DNA from: Podocnemis expansa
Lineage: Eukaryota; Chordata; Testudines; Podocnemididae
Assembly: GCA_007922195.1 (NCBI GenBank)
Contig: ML682231.1
Span: 718,914-782,913, forward strand
Direction of reading: 5' to 3'
DNA: 64,000 bases
The notes beneath the pieces were generated by a model, which searched no databases, was not told the origin of the DNA, and was given only the letters and a program-made list of their open reading frames with translations. The translations under genes were made by a program, and so were the position numbers. Within the stretch, counting starts at the first letter, position 1, and the number at the start of each line of letters is the position of its first letter. Positions 1 to 12,463 of this stretch are shown here, piece by piece.

Positions 1-756
1 GCAGTATGCTGAAGGCACCAGATGTACCCTCTGTCACTTTACTAGTGAACTCAGGCACAGAGCAGCAGCTCACATCTCCAGCAGATGCTTCTGTTTTTAG
101 GAAAATTGCTAGTCATTTTTTTCCTACTCTGTGGGCAAATGTTGAAATCCAAAAACCTATAACACCAGCAGTAGCTGTACTTGCTAAATTTGAAGCACAG
201 ACCTGAGCTGCAGTATTAAGTCACTAAGCTATCATGTTTGCCTTTTGAGTCTGAATTTAATCAGAACCCCAAACAATGCACAGCATGAGAAATTACCTCC
301 CATAACCATTTTATTATTTTTCATGTAAAACCACAGTATCTACTACTTCAAGGTCATACATACAATGCTGTAATATTCCAGTCAGCAGAAGGAAACAGTG
401 TAAAGAAGTGAAATGGAGCCTCAGGCTGGTTGACTTGATACAAGAGATTTTTCAGCTGCCTGTTCTGTGTGAGGACAACAGCATAGAGCAATTGCTCTTC
501 CCCCACTAGCTAAAGCAAGCAGAAAGACTGAAAGTGAACTTTTAAAATTAGCAAAATCGGAGCAGTAATAGTGAATCACAACATAAGGGTGCAAATATAG
601 TTGTAAAAGTTAAGATAGTTTTAACAAGGAAAAACAAGATGGTGGTCTCAGGCAAATGCAGCTAAAAAACTAAAATGATGGACTTTGAAGGAAATTCTGC
701 TCTTGAATACCTGTTTTTGTCAAACCACAAACAATACCCCCCCTTCTCAGTCTAAG
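1..756. other. Intronic sequence, nothing recognised
   Basis: AT-rich DNA. No exon, RNA gene or repeat family was recognised, and short open frames look random. Confidence 0.5.
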
Positions 757-761
757 CAACT

Positions 762-1190
762 TGTTAAGTCAGTCTGTCAGTTAAACCACAAGTTTCCGTA
801 AACAAACTAGGTATAAAAGACCCCACAGGAGGAGTACGCAGGCTTAATAAGCTTATGAATATTTACTTGCACACCCAGGGGAGGCATAATTATTGCTTTG
901 TGCAACATGCGATGTATGTAACGGGGGGGGGCACATGTTAAGGAGAACATGAAGTAGGCGGAACGGAAAGTCTGTACCTCCTGACTACCCTAGCCAATGG
1001 GGAAAGGGAGAGGGAACCCTGCGGCTGGTATTAGGGAATAAAAGAGCTGCTAGGCTAAACACTGGCTGAGTTCACTGAGTGGCTCCCCCACTCTGTGTGC
1101 TCCCTTTATTTGAATAAAGTTACTTATAAACAGGCCTCCTCTGCCTCTGTGGATTTTATCACCTCAAGGAACCTCAGGTCCCATTCGCTA
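762..1190 (+). repeat. Solo LTR of an endogenous retrovirus or LTR retrotransposon
   Basis: The segment starts TGTTAAG. It carries a TATA-like AATAAAA at 1037 and a polyadenylation signal AATAAA at 1113-1118, followed by a short region rich in C and T, the usual U3-R-U5 order. The 7-mer CAACTTG occurs at both edges (757-763 and 1191-1197); the first five bases fit a 5-bp target duplication, although the 3' LTR end would then be TA rather than CA. No gag, pol or env frames flank it, so it is probably a solo LTR. The exact ends are uncertain. Confidence 0.6.
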
Positions 1191-1199
1191 CAACTTGGA

Positions 1200-3470
1200 G
1201 CAATTTGTCCAATAGGAAGAATGGAGACTAGGGTAAAATAAAGGTGACTCCAACAACCTGACAGGAGGAGTCAGTCAAGCATAATGCAGGTTTTCAAAAC
1301 AGGCCTGGCTTGATTGACAGATGAGTTTACTGGTAGTGATTGGTCCAGAAGAACAAACCCATTAGAACAGGCCAAAATTTGAATAGAAGTAGAAAGCTGA
1401 CAGGCATTAGGCAATGCAAGTGGAACATACTGGTGTGAGGACATATGCATGGGAACATCAGAATAGAAATAGTGGCAGAAGTATCATCAGAAAAAAAATC
1501 AAGCTTAAAAAAGCTACTGAAGAAGAGAACAAAGACAAGCAAAAAGCACTGAAAGAAAAAACTAAATCAGGGAGAGAGCAGAAGGACCAACAGACAGATT
1601 TTTTACAAAAAAAGTAAGCTTGATGACTATCAAAAGAAATAAATAGGTTATATGAATGGGTACATCTGAGATAAAGCTGGATGTTTGTTATAAATACACA
1701 CAGTTTTAATGTGCAGGTAAGAGCTTGATGTCACCATCAGAAGTGACAGATCACCACATGTAGAATATAACTATTAAAGCTATTTCCTATTATACAATAT
1801 TGCAACAGTAGGCACTTTAACGTGTCACAAAAATTTTACTTTTGACATAGATCGTTTGAAAGAATTTGATGCTTTTGGATATATTATGAAATACTGTGTT
1901 AAAATAAAAAATTTGAGGAATATTGCCCAAGTCGGTCCTTCAAAACATTGTATCATTGTCCTTCCAAGGGTTAATAGAGTTAGTCTATTCTTGGGAGTTT
2001 TCCAGAGGTCAGAGGGAAATCCCTGGAAAAAATTCCTCTAGAGCAGACAACCCCCATAAAAAATAAATATACGGATGTTTGAGGCAGGCTACCGTGGGGG
2101 TGCCTTTGGTCTGATTGAGGGTACCAGGTTGAAGCCCTCCTTGAATTTTATGCATGAGATATAAATCTGTGAATGGGGACATTTAGATAATTGTCAGTGT
2201 TGTCCTAAGTACCAACCTCTCTGCCTCATGGCCCAAATTCAATTCATGTTAAATATTAAGCTAAAATTATCCACTTTTAGATTACTTAATAGAATTTTTA
2301 CCAGCCTCAGTTCCTTCACTCTAACACACCTATAACAACTGAGAATAGCAATGATCAAGAAAAATCAGTTGTCTATTATACCATGTGGCCAATATACTCA
2401 AGCCCCAGCTCAGAGCTGTAAGCGTCAACTTAATCTGCAAAACAGCTTCAACAACTATAGCTTTTCCACACAAAACTAAGGACTTACACACTGGGATAAG
2501 AGAAATAACTAAAATATCAGTATGTTTGTTTTGCCATGTCTTTTTGCAACTGGAGATCAAAATAGACAAGGTAAGTGTAAAGGCCTAAAACAACTCCTCA
2601 CAATACTGGCCACATAGTCCTTGGTCTTTTCCTTTGATGCACCAGTGCTTCCTCGCCATCCCTGGAGAAGTACTGCAGTTCAGACTTGGGTAAAAAGCAG
2701 AGCAGCAAAAGCCATGAGAGGATCTCTTTGTAAAATTCAATATTGTCTTGCTTTCCATTGACTCTAACTTGTGTTCATTTAGTTCTGAGATCCTAGCCCC
2801 CAGTGAAAGACTCCCCATCCCAGAAGCCTGTAAGCAAATTCTGACACATTTTGCCACAAATTCAGTGCTAACATTCACCCTATTCCAGGAACAGAGACTC
2901 CAGTTCTTTCCATACTATTTCTTTTTAACCACTCCATTTAACTGTCATTCACCAAAATCACTGTGTGCCTCCTCCATGGAAATTTATGGAAAAACAGAAG
3001 CCTTTTTAAAGAATTTTAAAAGTCATTGTATAGCATTTAATAAAGAAGTCATTGTATAGCATCCTTTAAAAATCTCTGGTAAACAGGTTCTCTGTAGTTT
3101 TCCAGAATCATTTAAAAGAAAATTATGATGGAGCAATCCACCACTGATATGGAGGAATCTCCACAGGAGAACAATTAAAGGATTAATACAGACAGGTATC
3201 CCCATATTAAAAACAGTTTATTGGAAACCAATATGAAGTCCCAGAAGAATCCAATATCAAGGTTCATAAAAAGCTGGTTTCATCCTTTCACCTACTCTTC
3301 AGTAAAGTATAGCTGCGGGTACTCTTGGGTTTTTATACATATACAAAAAACACTTGTTTTTCTCATTGTTTGAAATAACTGGTTCATCTTCAAATCAACT
3401 TTTGCACTGTTTACAAACTATATGGATTTTTTAAATACTTAAGAGTAAACATTTGCTTGCGAAATCATTT
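1200..3470. other. Intronic sequence, nothing recognised apart from a small tandem duplication
   Basis: AT-rich DNA with no supportable gene. A 14-bp word, GTCATTGTATAGCA, is present twice about 26 bp apart near 3021-3062, a small tandem duplication. Confidence 0.5.
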
Positions 3471-3479
3471 CTAACCATC

Positions 3480-4015
3480 AGAGAAGAGAAGTTCTGGAAT
3501 ACCCTTCTGAAGGGACCAGTGGAGGCAAAAAGCCTGTGTCTTCAAAACTGAGCTAGATAAATTTGTGAGGGGAGGGGACAGCATAATTTAGCTATTAATC
3601 AATATCTCTCTGCTAGTGGTAAATATGCCAATGGAGTGTGATGGGATATTAGATAGGATGGATTCTGATTTGGCACAGAGAATTCTTTATTGGGTACCTG
3701 GCTGGTGAGTCTTGCACATGTGTTCAGGGATTAGCTGATCACCATATTTGGTGTGACAAGAGGATTTTCCCACAAGGCAGCACGGCAGGGGCCCTGGGGA
3801 TTTTCACCTTTCCCTGCAGCATAGGGGATGGATCAGTTGCTGGTGGCTTCTCTCTACCCTGGAGTCTTAAACCACTTTTTGGGGACTTCAATGACTCAAC
3901 AGCAGGTTAAATGTCCACTGCAAGAGTAGGAAGAGGGTTCTGTGGCCTGCACTGTACAGGAGGTCAGACTAGATGATTATATCAGTCCATTTCTGACCTA
4001 AAAATACATAAGAAT
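3480..4015 (+). mobile_element. CR1 LINE, 3' end fragment
   Basis: The stretch ends with the characteristic CR1 3' region, including CAGGAGGTCAGACTAGATGA at about 3958-3977, preceded by the conserved noncoding segment about a ventured 'rise and ratio' of CR1 tails (GCCTGCACTGTACAGG). Two CR1 3' pieces may be juxtaposed (break near 3650). No reading frame survives. Confidence 0.65.
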
Positions 4016-4257
4016 ACAGAATACAAGTATATTTACAGAATAGTAGGCTCTACCTCGGGAAGCAGCAAGTTGGAAAACGATCTGAGGCTGGGATGGGTAA
4101 TCAGCTGAATGTGAATTTTTAGGATGACAATGTGGCCAAAACATTAATGTAATCTTCAAACATATGAAAAGGGGAAATTCTAGTAGAAGTAGGTAGTTTA
4201 TTTTATATTTGCATTTGGCCCTGGTGTGATCACTACTGGATCATCCTTTAAAGAGTT

Positions 4258-5300
4258 CCAGAGGGGTAGCAGTGTTAGCCCAGTTCAGCAAAACAGACGA
4301 GGAGTCCGGTGGCATTTTTAAAAAGACTACTGTATATACTTGTGTATAAGCCAAGAATTGTGTGTTGAAATCCACTTTGGAAGAGGGACTTGGCTTATGA
4401 ATGGGGTATACATGGTAGTTGGGAGTGTGGTGTGGCCCCTGGAGATGCCAAGTAGAGGGGCCCTAGGTGAGGGGGGTCAGCCTAGGGTAGGGGGCTTAGG
4501 GAGAGACCCAGGGACTCCAGGGAAGCGATCAGGGACACAGTGGAAGCTGGTGGCACAGGGTTGGGGGGGGTGGTGGTTAAGAGTAGCCTGGTAAGGTGGC
4601 CATGGATTCGGGGGTCAGCCCTTATGAATCAGTTATGTGCTGGGGCAGGTGGCAATGAGTGGCAGAGTAGGGGCAGGGGTTGCAGACTGCCAGAGCCAGC
4701 CCGCAGGACTCCCAACACTGCAGCTTGAAATGTGCACAGGAACCCAGATCGGCTGGAGCGGGCAGAGCAGGCCCAGCACATTGCCAGAGATAGCCTGTGG
4801 GTTCCCAACATCGTGGCTCAGAAGGCACATGGGAGCCCAGCTCAGCTGGAGATGGGTGGAGTGGGCCCAGCATGAGAGTGAAGGTCCCCCATGAAGGACC
4901 CCTGTCAGCCCCACCTCTCCCCACTCACCATACCCCCACCTGCAACTTGGGAGAGAGCACAGTGCAGCCACTCATGCTCCCCATGCGCACTCTGCTAGGT
5001 CCAGGCACAGAGGGACAGACACACACCCAGGAATAGAGAGACAGAGAGAAGGACAGCAAGACAGGCACACACCCTGACAGACAGCAGATTTTGAACCTCA
5101 GCTTATACATGTTATGCTTTTTTTCCTCCAGGTTTCTGGGGTTAAAAGCCAATTGCCAGCTTACGCATGAGTATATACAACATTTATTTAATGCATGAGC
5201 TTTCATGGGATAAATTTCAAGAGTCTGATGAAATGGAATTTGCTCTCATAAAAGCTAATGCATTTGATAGTCTAAGTGCCATGGTTCTCCTTTTTTGTTT
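4258..5300. mobile_element. PLE tail (inverted and direct halves) split by an inverted-repeat DNA element
   Basis: At 4258-4330 the plus strand shows the complement of the PLE tail found repeatedly in this window (GGGGTAGCAGTGTTAGCC and GGAGTCCGGTGGCA). The same complementary tail resumes at 5181 (ATTTATTTAATGCATGAGCT), so the 849 bp between are an insertion. From about 5222 a second tail copy runs in direct orientation (CTGATGAAATGG, then TAGTCTAAGTGCC). The locus is thus an inverted/direct tail pair, as at 18.0 and 6.1 kb. Confidence 0.6.
4331..5179. mobile_element. Nonautonomous inverted-repeat DNA element
   Basis: The ends are inverted repeats: TGTATATACTTGTGTATAAGC at the left and its near complement at 5159-5179 (about 18 of 21 positions match). 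The interior is GC-rich with several overlapping open frames that look nothing like a transposase. The insertion sits inside a PLE tail, so it is younger than that tail. I could not read a clear target duplication. The superfamily is not assigned. Confidence 0.55.
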
Positions 5301-6071
5301 ATCTTTAGAGCGTGGAAGTTAAGTTGCTTGAAGTGAAATAGAAAGCAGCATAAACTCCGGCAAGTGAAATGTAAAAATATAATTAGGAAAGTCAAAAAAC
5401 AACCTGGAATTTAGTTAGTCAAAAAAAAAAAAAAATCAAAAAAAGAGTAACAGCAAAAAGTTTCAGGACATCAGGCTTGCTACTTCTGATAACCAGTAGA
5501 GGCCACTGGACAACTGAGATGCCAAGGAAGATAAGGCCATTATAGAAAAACAAAAGTTAATTCTCTGCATCTGTCTTCTTGACTAAGGATGTGAGTGAGA
5601 TTTCCAAACCTTAGCCAATGAATGAGGAACTGTCCCAATTTGCTCCTCTAATGCCACCTCAAGATTGGTAAACTAAATAATAATAATGTCACTAAGACCA
5701 GACAGGATTCACCCAAACTTTCTGAAGGAACTCGAGTGTGCAATTGCAGAACTACTAAATTTATTAAGTAATACATCATTTAAATCAGCTTCTGTACCAA
5801 ATGACTGGAGGGTAGCCAATGTGATGCCTATTCTTTCAGAAAAGGTTCAAGAGGTGTTCCCAGCAATTACAGGCGGGTAAACTCTCACTTCAGTACCAAG
5901 CAAATTGGTTGAAAACTTATTATCAGACACATAGATGAACATGTTTTGCTGGAGAAGAGTAGGCATGTCTTTTGTGAAGGAAAATCATGCCTTATTGATC
6001 TACCAGAATTCTTTATCAAAAAGAATGTGGAAACATGTTATCTGGTGAATAGAATGCACTAAGATTTTCAG

Positions 6072-6261
6072 CAAACCAAAACAAGGAGTCCTGTAGCACT
6101 TTACAAAAAAAAAAAATCATGAGTTTTCTTCTGAGGAAGTGGGATTTTTTCTCCCACAAAAGCTCACGCGATAAATAAATCTGTTAGCCTTTAAAAGTGC
6201 TGTAGAATTCCTTGTTTCTTTTGCTGTACTAAACTAACAAGGCTATCACTTCAGAACATCT
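6072..6261 (+). mobile_element. PLE tail inserted in CR1 with 12-bp target duplication
   Basis: TAAGATTTTCAG occurs at 6060-6071 and again at 6262-6273, directly flanking the insert. The insert starts with a short inverted piece of the tail (AACAAGGAGTCCTGTAGCAC), then an A-run. A direct tail copy follows with CTGAGGA, the stem GTGGGA...TCCCAC and CTGTTAGCC, ending near CTAACAAGGCTATC. Confidence 0.8.
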
Positions 6262-6817
6262 TAAGATTTTCAGAAAATCATTGGCAAGGTCCTTCACCAA
6301 AGGCTCTTAAGCAAAGTATATGATCATAGACATGAGGGAAAATCCTCTTAGACCAGTTACTTGTTAATAAGATACCAAACAGGTTGCAAAGAATTACAAC
6401 CTGATCTTACAAAACTGGGTGACCAGGCAACAAAATTGATGAAATTCAATACCGATAAATGCAAAGTAATGTACTTATAAAATAATGGCAATTAAATTAA
6501 CAGCTACCACTCAAGAAAAAAGATCTCACTCAGTGTGCAGTGACAATCCAAAAAAATCTTGGGAATCATTAGTAAAGGGATAGATAAGACTGAAAATACC
6601 ATGTCCCTTTATATATGTCCACTTCTTTTATGCTGTGCGCAGATCTGATCACTCCACCTCAAAAAAAATATGTAGGAATTAGAAAAGCTACAAAAAAGGG
6701 CAACAAAAATAGGTAGGGCATGAAAGATTCTGTATGAGGAAAGACTAAAGACTGGAATTTTTCAGCTTGGAAAAGAGATGGCTAAGTGATAGGACATGAG
6801 AGGTCTACAAAATCATG

Positions 6818-6952
6818 TCAATTTCCAAAAGGGATAGCAGTGTTAGTCTAGTCCAGCACAAAAAAAAAAAAAAAAAAAACACAAACAACCAACCACCAAA
6901 AATCATGTGGCACTTTAATCTGTTAGTCTAAGTGCCACATGACTCCTTGTTT
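6818..6952 (+). mobile_element. Short PLE tail insertion with about 14-bp target duplication
   Basis: TCTACAAAATCATG at 6804-6817 is repeated at 6953-6967 with one extra A. Between them lies a complementary tail end (GGGATAGCAGTGTTAGTC), an A-rich run, then a direct tail end (CTGTTAGTCTAAGTGCCACA). Only the last about 50 bp of the tail are present in each orientation. Confidence 0.75.
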
Positions 6953-7379
6953 TCTACAAAAATCATGCCTAGGGTAGAGAAAGATCAGGAAGTTTTATTT
7001 ATTCTTTTTCATAATCAAGTAAATGTAATAGGAAGCAGCTGTACAAGTATTTCTTCACACAACAGTCAGCTTGTAGGACTCTTTACCAGAGGATAGCTGG
7101 AAGGACAAGACTACAACAGGATTTAAAAGAAAGCTAGACAAGTTGGAGGATAGGTTCACCAACAGCTATTAGACAGGATGAGCATAGATGCAAAACAATA
7201 CTCAAGTGTTCCTAGCTTGTGTTTACCAGATGCTGCAAATGGCTGATAGGGGATGGAACCCTTGATGATTAGCTGTTCTGTTCATTCCCTCTGAAGCACC
7301 TGGCATTGGCCATGTTGGAAGACTTGATGCTACGCTAGATGGAACATCTATCTAACCCAATATTCAGTCTTGTGTTCTT

Positions 7380-7870
7380 TATACTGTGTCAAGGTCTGGT
7401 GTACACAATTCAAGTACCCTGATAAGCTGGAAAGGGTTTAAGAGAAGAACCATGAGAAAAAGAGTCAAGGATTAGAAAACATTTTATAGTAAAAGAATTA
7501 AGGAGCTCAATCTATTCAGTTCAGAAAGGGAGGTTAAAGGGGTGACTTGTTCCCCATATAGATACATATAGTCTGTAATATCTATTCAGTAATGGGCTCG
7601 AGTCCATGTAATATGATCAAATGGCTGGAAGTTAAAGGGAGATATATTCAGACTGAAAGAAAGGTGTAAAATTAACAGTGAGCATAATTAACCAGTGAAA
7701 ACAGATCACCAATGTTCAGAGAGGACTGTCCCACACTGGCAAACTCTAAATCAAGATTAGATTCCCCCCCCAAAGCACTTTAGGAATTCTTGTAAGGAAG
7801 TTCTTTGGTCTGTGCTATACAGGAGGTTAGAACAGATAATCACAACCTTCCTGTCTCACCTTGGAATCTG
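7380..7870 (+). mobile_element. CR1 LINE, second 3' end fragment
   Basis: Begins with the degraded CR1 RT C-terminal region (AAGCTGGAAAGGGTTTAAGA) and ends with CTATACAGGAGGTTAGAACA, a CR1 tail. It directly follows another CR1 end, so two elements abut. No open frame remains. Confidence 0.6.
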
Positions 7871-8371
7871 TGAGTGAGCCTGTTAGTGCCGCTGGTTTAT
7901 AGCTTCATACTACATCAGTTAGTGGCAGGAAGACAGAATTGAAGTCCCTCATGAAAGTTAAACAGGCAAACAGCCAACTACCAGGTGTTTGTTTTAAATT
8001 TGGTTTGTTCTAACCACTTATCTTTGTGTATTCACAGGTGACCCCTCCTACTGTCTCTTTGCACCACTAAACTTAAGTTAAAATTCTTTATAATTATAGT
8101 AAAGTGTATACAAAAAAAAAAAAAAACCCACACACAGCAGAAGAGACCAAAATGGGATGATGGCAGAGACTGATAGGCTGAAGTCACGGATGTTGGAGAC
8201 AAAGACCTATGAAGCTGAGCTTCAGCACTAGACTTCATCTGAGTCTACACCTCTAACAAAACTGGATCTCTAGATGAGCTAATATTTACCTTAATGGATG
8301 GTACCTGTATTTCTTGTAATTAGATCCAACCAACTTTTAAAGGCAGTTAAAATTATTTTTTTAAAAAGCCT

Positions 8372-8965
8372 GGGTATGTCTATATTGCACCTGGAAAGTA
8401 AGATTCCCAGTGTGGGTGAAGAGACTCACATTAGCTCAGCTTGAGATCAAAGCATGAACATGTAGGCCCGGATGGGACGTCAAGAAATCATCAAGTCCAG
8501 TCCCTTTCATTGTGGGAGGAGCAAGTAAACCTAGACTATCACTGGTAGGTACTTGTTCAACTTGTTTTTAACAGTTTCCAATAGTGGGGACTCCATGAAC
8601 TCCCTTGAAGCCTATTCCAGAACTAAAATGCTCTTACTCTTAGATACTACAAAAAAGATTCTAACAATCTTCCATGCTGCAGATTAAGCCCATTGCTGAA
8701 TGTTGGAGAAGCAGACAGAGAACAACTGATAACCATCAATAGCACGCTAAGAAACAGCAACAGGGTCACTATGGCAGTGGCTTGAGTTAGCCACTCAAAT
8801 CCAAGCTAGTGAGACAGAACGGCTTGGTCTCAGGCAACTTAACCTGAGTTGCTGGCAATGTCTCAATATCTGCACTGCTATTTTTAGCACATTATCTCAA
8901 ACTGGCCTAGCACATTTTTATATGCCCTAGGAATTGTGCTCCCCAGCTGCAATGTAAACATACCC
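8372..8965. mobile_element. Inverted-repeat DNA element with a CR1 fragment nested inside
   Basis: The left end GGGTATGTCTATATTGCACC and the right end (8943-8965) are inverted repeats with a few mismatches. They resemble the TIRs of the Harbinger-like elements at 13.1, 29.1, 33.4 and 37.5 kb. The flanking trinucleotides do not match, so no target duplication is claimed. A minus-strand CR1 3' piece lies at about 8462-8700 (the sequence around CAAGTCCAGTCCC). Confidence 0.5.
8462..8700 (-). mobile_element. CR1 LINE 3' fragment (minus strand)
   Basis: The complement of the CR1 3' region is visible: ATCATCAAGTCCAGTCCC, then the segment around CTCCATGAACTCCCTTGAAG and CTATTCCAGAACTAAAATGC. It sits between the inverted repeats of the surrounding element. 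Confidence 0.55.
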
Positions 8966-9594
8966 TTTATGTCACAGACTTTTGATTTTGACCCTGATCC
9001 TATAAAAGCTTACTTGCATGACAAGCTTTAAATTTAAGATTATTCCCACTCAAGTAAATATATCCTAGTCTACCTATGAAAGAACTCCAGAGGTCAGAAG
9101 AGGCATTTGAAATCACACAGGTCACAATCCTAATATTTCCAGCTAGGAAAACTAATGAAAAATATTCTTAACATGATTTGTATTCTTGTTGTAAGTTTAA
9201 TACAGATTCAGTTCCATGCTTAATTGCTGATGAAAGGACTAGAGAACATCTAAACACATTATCTATTTTCTGATCTTAAAATTTGGGGATCAGTCAGCTG
9301 CCTTTAAAAAGTCTGGATGAAATCATGGCCCAACTAAAGTCAAGAGCACATCCCTCACTCTTTTATGAGGCAAGGATTTTACCCTCCATAGCGTATTGTA
9401 CTTAATGCATACAATGATGGCCTACTTGAAAAGCATAAACCAGATTTAAAGGCTAAATTTCAAGTTCCCTAACTATCAAGCAAAATAATGGGGCAATAGA
9501 TACAGACGGATCCAAGTTACAACAATTTTTTTCCAGGTGTCTGGCTTCTGACCTTGCCCACATGCTCAGGCATCTAATTAATCTCTATATTTCA

Positions 9595-9875
9595 GGTTGG
9601 GAAGAAATTTTTCACCAAGTCAGACTGGCAGAGACTTTTTTTTTTCCTTCCTCTGCAGCACTGGGCACAAGTAACTTGCAGATCTAAACTCATATAAATG
9701 ATGATTTCTCTGTAACCTAGAGTCTTTAAATCATAATTTGAGAACTTCAGTAACTTGGTCAGAAGTTATGGTTTTATTACAGGAGTAGATGAGCAAGTCT
9801 TTGTGGCCTGCAACATACAGGAAGTCCAACTAAATACTCATGATGGTGCCTTCTGGCCTTAACATCTAAGAGGTT
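9595..9875 (+). mobile_element. CR1 LINE, 3' end fragment
   Basis: The segment carries TCCTTCCTCTGCAGCACTGG and GTGGCCTGCAACATACAGGA, and ends with CTTCTGGCCTTAACATCTAA, the CR1 3' untranslated tail. Confidence 0.65.
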
Positions 9876-10194
9876 AAAAACTAGATGGCTTTAAAGAAGT
9901 TATGCTACAACTAGAAGTTTTTAAAAGCTGGACATTCCACAAAGCTGGTCATAATATTAAAGACTTGATCCAAAGACCAGTGAAATCACTGGAAAGTCAG
10001 ATGTTGACTACAATGGGCTACAGTGCAGGCTCTAAGCTCTGGTGTTCCCAGGCCTGCAGTATAATGAAGAGTGCAGTTCAACTCAAGAACATAAGTATAC
10101 TTTGATTAAACAAAATGTTAATTAACCAGAATTTTGTAAACCAGACAGTCTCCTAGGTGTTTTTACTAAAAAATTGTTCCTAAACTTTTACTCT

Positions 10195-10760
10195 ACCCAC
10201 CCCCATCAGCACCCTCCTCTAGTTCTCCCAGCTAGGATTATGTTATAGTCAAGAGCAGGGCCACAGTCAGAGGCCAGCGGCTGTAGCTAGGCGTAGGGTA
10301 TTGGTTGGCATCAGGTCTAGAGACAGAGGCTGGGAATGGGGCTGCAGTGGCCAAAGGCCACCGTGGGCATCTGTTGTTGACCCCTTAGCTAGGAGCTGCG
10401 CATTGAGCCCTGAGGCAAGGGCTGGACCCTAAGACCATAGCAGGTGTAAGGGGTAAGGCCAGGTCCAGAAGCCACATCTGGGGACTGAATGCCAAGGCCA
10501 CAGACAGGTGCTGTAAGCAAGGGCAACAACCAAAAAAGGCAAAGGCTCAAGACCACAGGTGGGTGCCACAACTGGGGGCCAAGGCTGAGTCAGTAGCCAT
10601 GACTCTGGGGTAGGGCGAGTCTGAGAAGAAGTCAGGGCAGAGAAAGGCTAGGGGGCACTTCCAGGCCCTGCTGTGCCCACCTGAATGTTCCCTCTGTACT
10701 TCCATAGGGGATGCAACCCACAGTTTAGAGAAAGCACATTTTAGAACCGAGATCCCCATA
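10195..10760. repeat. GC-rich low-copy repetitive stretch
   Basis: This stretch stands out by base composition in AT-rich intron. Related words (GGCCACAGTCAGAGGCC, AAGGCCACAGACAGGTG, AAGACCACAGGTGGGTG) recur irregularly, suggesting a decayed minisatellite. Open frames here lack any recognisable domain. Confidence 0.35.
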
Positions 10761-12045
10761 CATCCAAATTCAGAAATATATGTGCCATATTCCAAAAAAT
10801 ATAAGTATTACTCTTATACACTTTGCAATGTGTCTTATTACTTTGTGTGGTGTATTCTCTGCAAGGTTTGTACTATAAACATGCAAAGGCACACACATAT
10901 GGAATCCTATAGAAATGCAAATGTAGTCAAATTCCATCTTCCTGTCATTTTATGATTGCTTTAGAAATGGTTTGCTTTGATTACCTAACATCTGTTATCC
11001 ACTAGCTAAAGGCTTTATGTGCCTGTGTTTTAAACAGAAAGATGTCCTGTGTTGCTGAATTCAGCACATACCTAGCCAGACATGGTTAACAACCATACTG
11101 AACCTACAAGATTGAAGGATTGCTTTGGCTTGAAATGTACATCTGCCTTCTGGGCCTTTGTACCAGCCCCTTTGTCAAGGAGTAGATCAAACTGGTAGAT
11201 GAAATGCTCCATTTTTCCACATACAGAGGTGATTAGGGTTGTTAACATCTTGTCTGATTGACAGTCAGCTATTTTAGTCTTACACAAAAAGGTATAATTT
11301 TCTAATGCAGAATGCATTTGTTTCAACAATTCCAGATTTATTCAGTTATAATGTAACTTTTTTTCCATTATGACCCAAGTTCTGAAAAGGTCCTTGAACA
11401 TTCATAAGTTTCACATGCCATGAAGTGTTCCATATACTTCATTATGCAATCTCTGTAAAATGCAGCAGGTAACAATATTTTTCCCCTTCAGGATTGAGGA
11501 CATGCATATCCCATTGTATAGGAAAGTGTATCAATCACATTTGCTTTCAAAACAATTTCTCTTAAAAAAATTAAAAAGTCAACATTTGCCAGTGATTGCC
11601 AAATCATGTCATCTCACATACATCTTTCTCCTCTAATTCAAAGAGGCACTAACTGTGGTATCTCAAATACCAAGACAGAACAACATCTGGCAAATATTGG
11701 CATTTCAGTAGCCATTACTGCACACATATAATTAAAACCAAGGATATTACCAGTCAAAAAAATTGTGTTAAAAATGGAATTACAGCTGAGAACACAGAAC
11801 AAGTTAAGGTATACACATTGCACAGATGTTTCTCTCAAAACAAAGCATTATAAACAGAAAATTAGGTAGTGAAGATGAACTTAGAGAAATCTAACCATGC
11901 TAAGGGAATGAAAACACACAATTAGAACACCAAGAAAAGACTTAATTCTGCCCTACAGTGACACAACACAAAATATATATACATATGGTTCTGATCATTA
12001 CCTTTCAGCATCTGTAATCTTTTCTTTTTATGGCATCACTACAGA
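10760..12045. other. Intronic sequence, nothing recognised
   Basis: AT-rich, with no exon or repeat family recognised. Confidence 0.5.
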
Positions 12046-12053
12046 ATAAAGAC

Positions 12054-12463
12054 TGTTAAGTGTAGCAGGCTCACACAGGACCCTCTTGCTGCCCAGGTTC
12101 TCTGCTCCCACAAACCACTCACATACTTCAACTTCACACTCCTACCAGTGCACTTTATTTCCACATTGTTACCCATCACCATCTACTAAAACACAGCCTA
12201 GCCTAACAGGCCTCACAGGCTCACCCACTGTCCAAATAAGCCTTACCCTCAAAATGTAGCTCCTCCCTTTCTTGCTGTTTACTCCCCCTCCATCCCAATC
12301 CCTCTTTGTGAGCCTTTACAGAACTTTGCTAAAGAGCCCAGCAGCTGCTCCCTATCACCCCACACTGTGCAGGCTTACTCAGCTGCCTCCAATTCTCCTC
12401 CATTAAGCCTCCCTCCCAAAAGGGTGACGTAGCGTGCTTTCACCCAGCACCCTCTCTGTAACA
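12054..12463 (-). repeat. Solo LTR (410 bp) with 5-bp target duplication
   Basis: The element begins TGTTAAG and ends TGTAACA on the plus strand and is flanked by AAGAC on both sides (12049-12053 and 12464-12468). On the minus strand an AATAAA signal lies about 115 bp before the end, so the transcriptional orientation is probably minus. No internal retroviral genes flank it. TG...CA ends plus a 5-bp duplication support a solo LTR. Confidence 0.7.

Larger units (their letters stand above)
5310..7375 (+). mobile_element. CR1 LINE fragment (ORF2 reverse transcriptase to 3' end)
   Basis: A degraded CR1. At 5686-5880 the frame reads RPDRIHPNFLKEL and then NDWRVANVMPI, matching the N-terminal part of the CR1 reverse transcriptase. 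Later parts give the AFDKV-like region near 6270 and the terminal 'GATGGAACATCTATCTAACC' segment near 7335. Frames are broken throughout. Two short PLE insertions, each with a target duplication, interrupt it. Confidence 0.7.
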
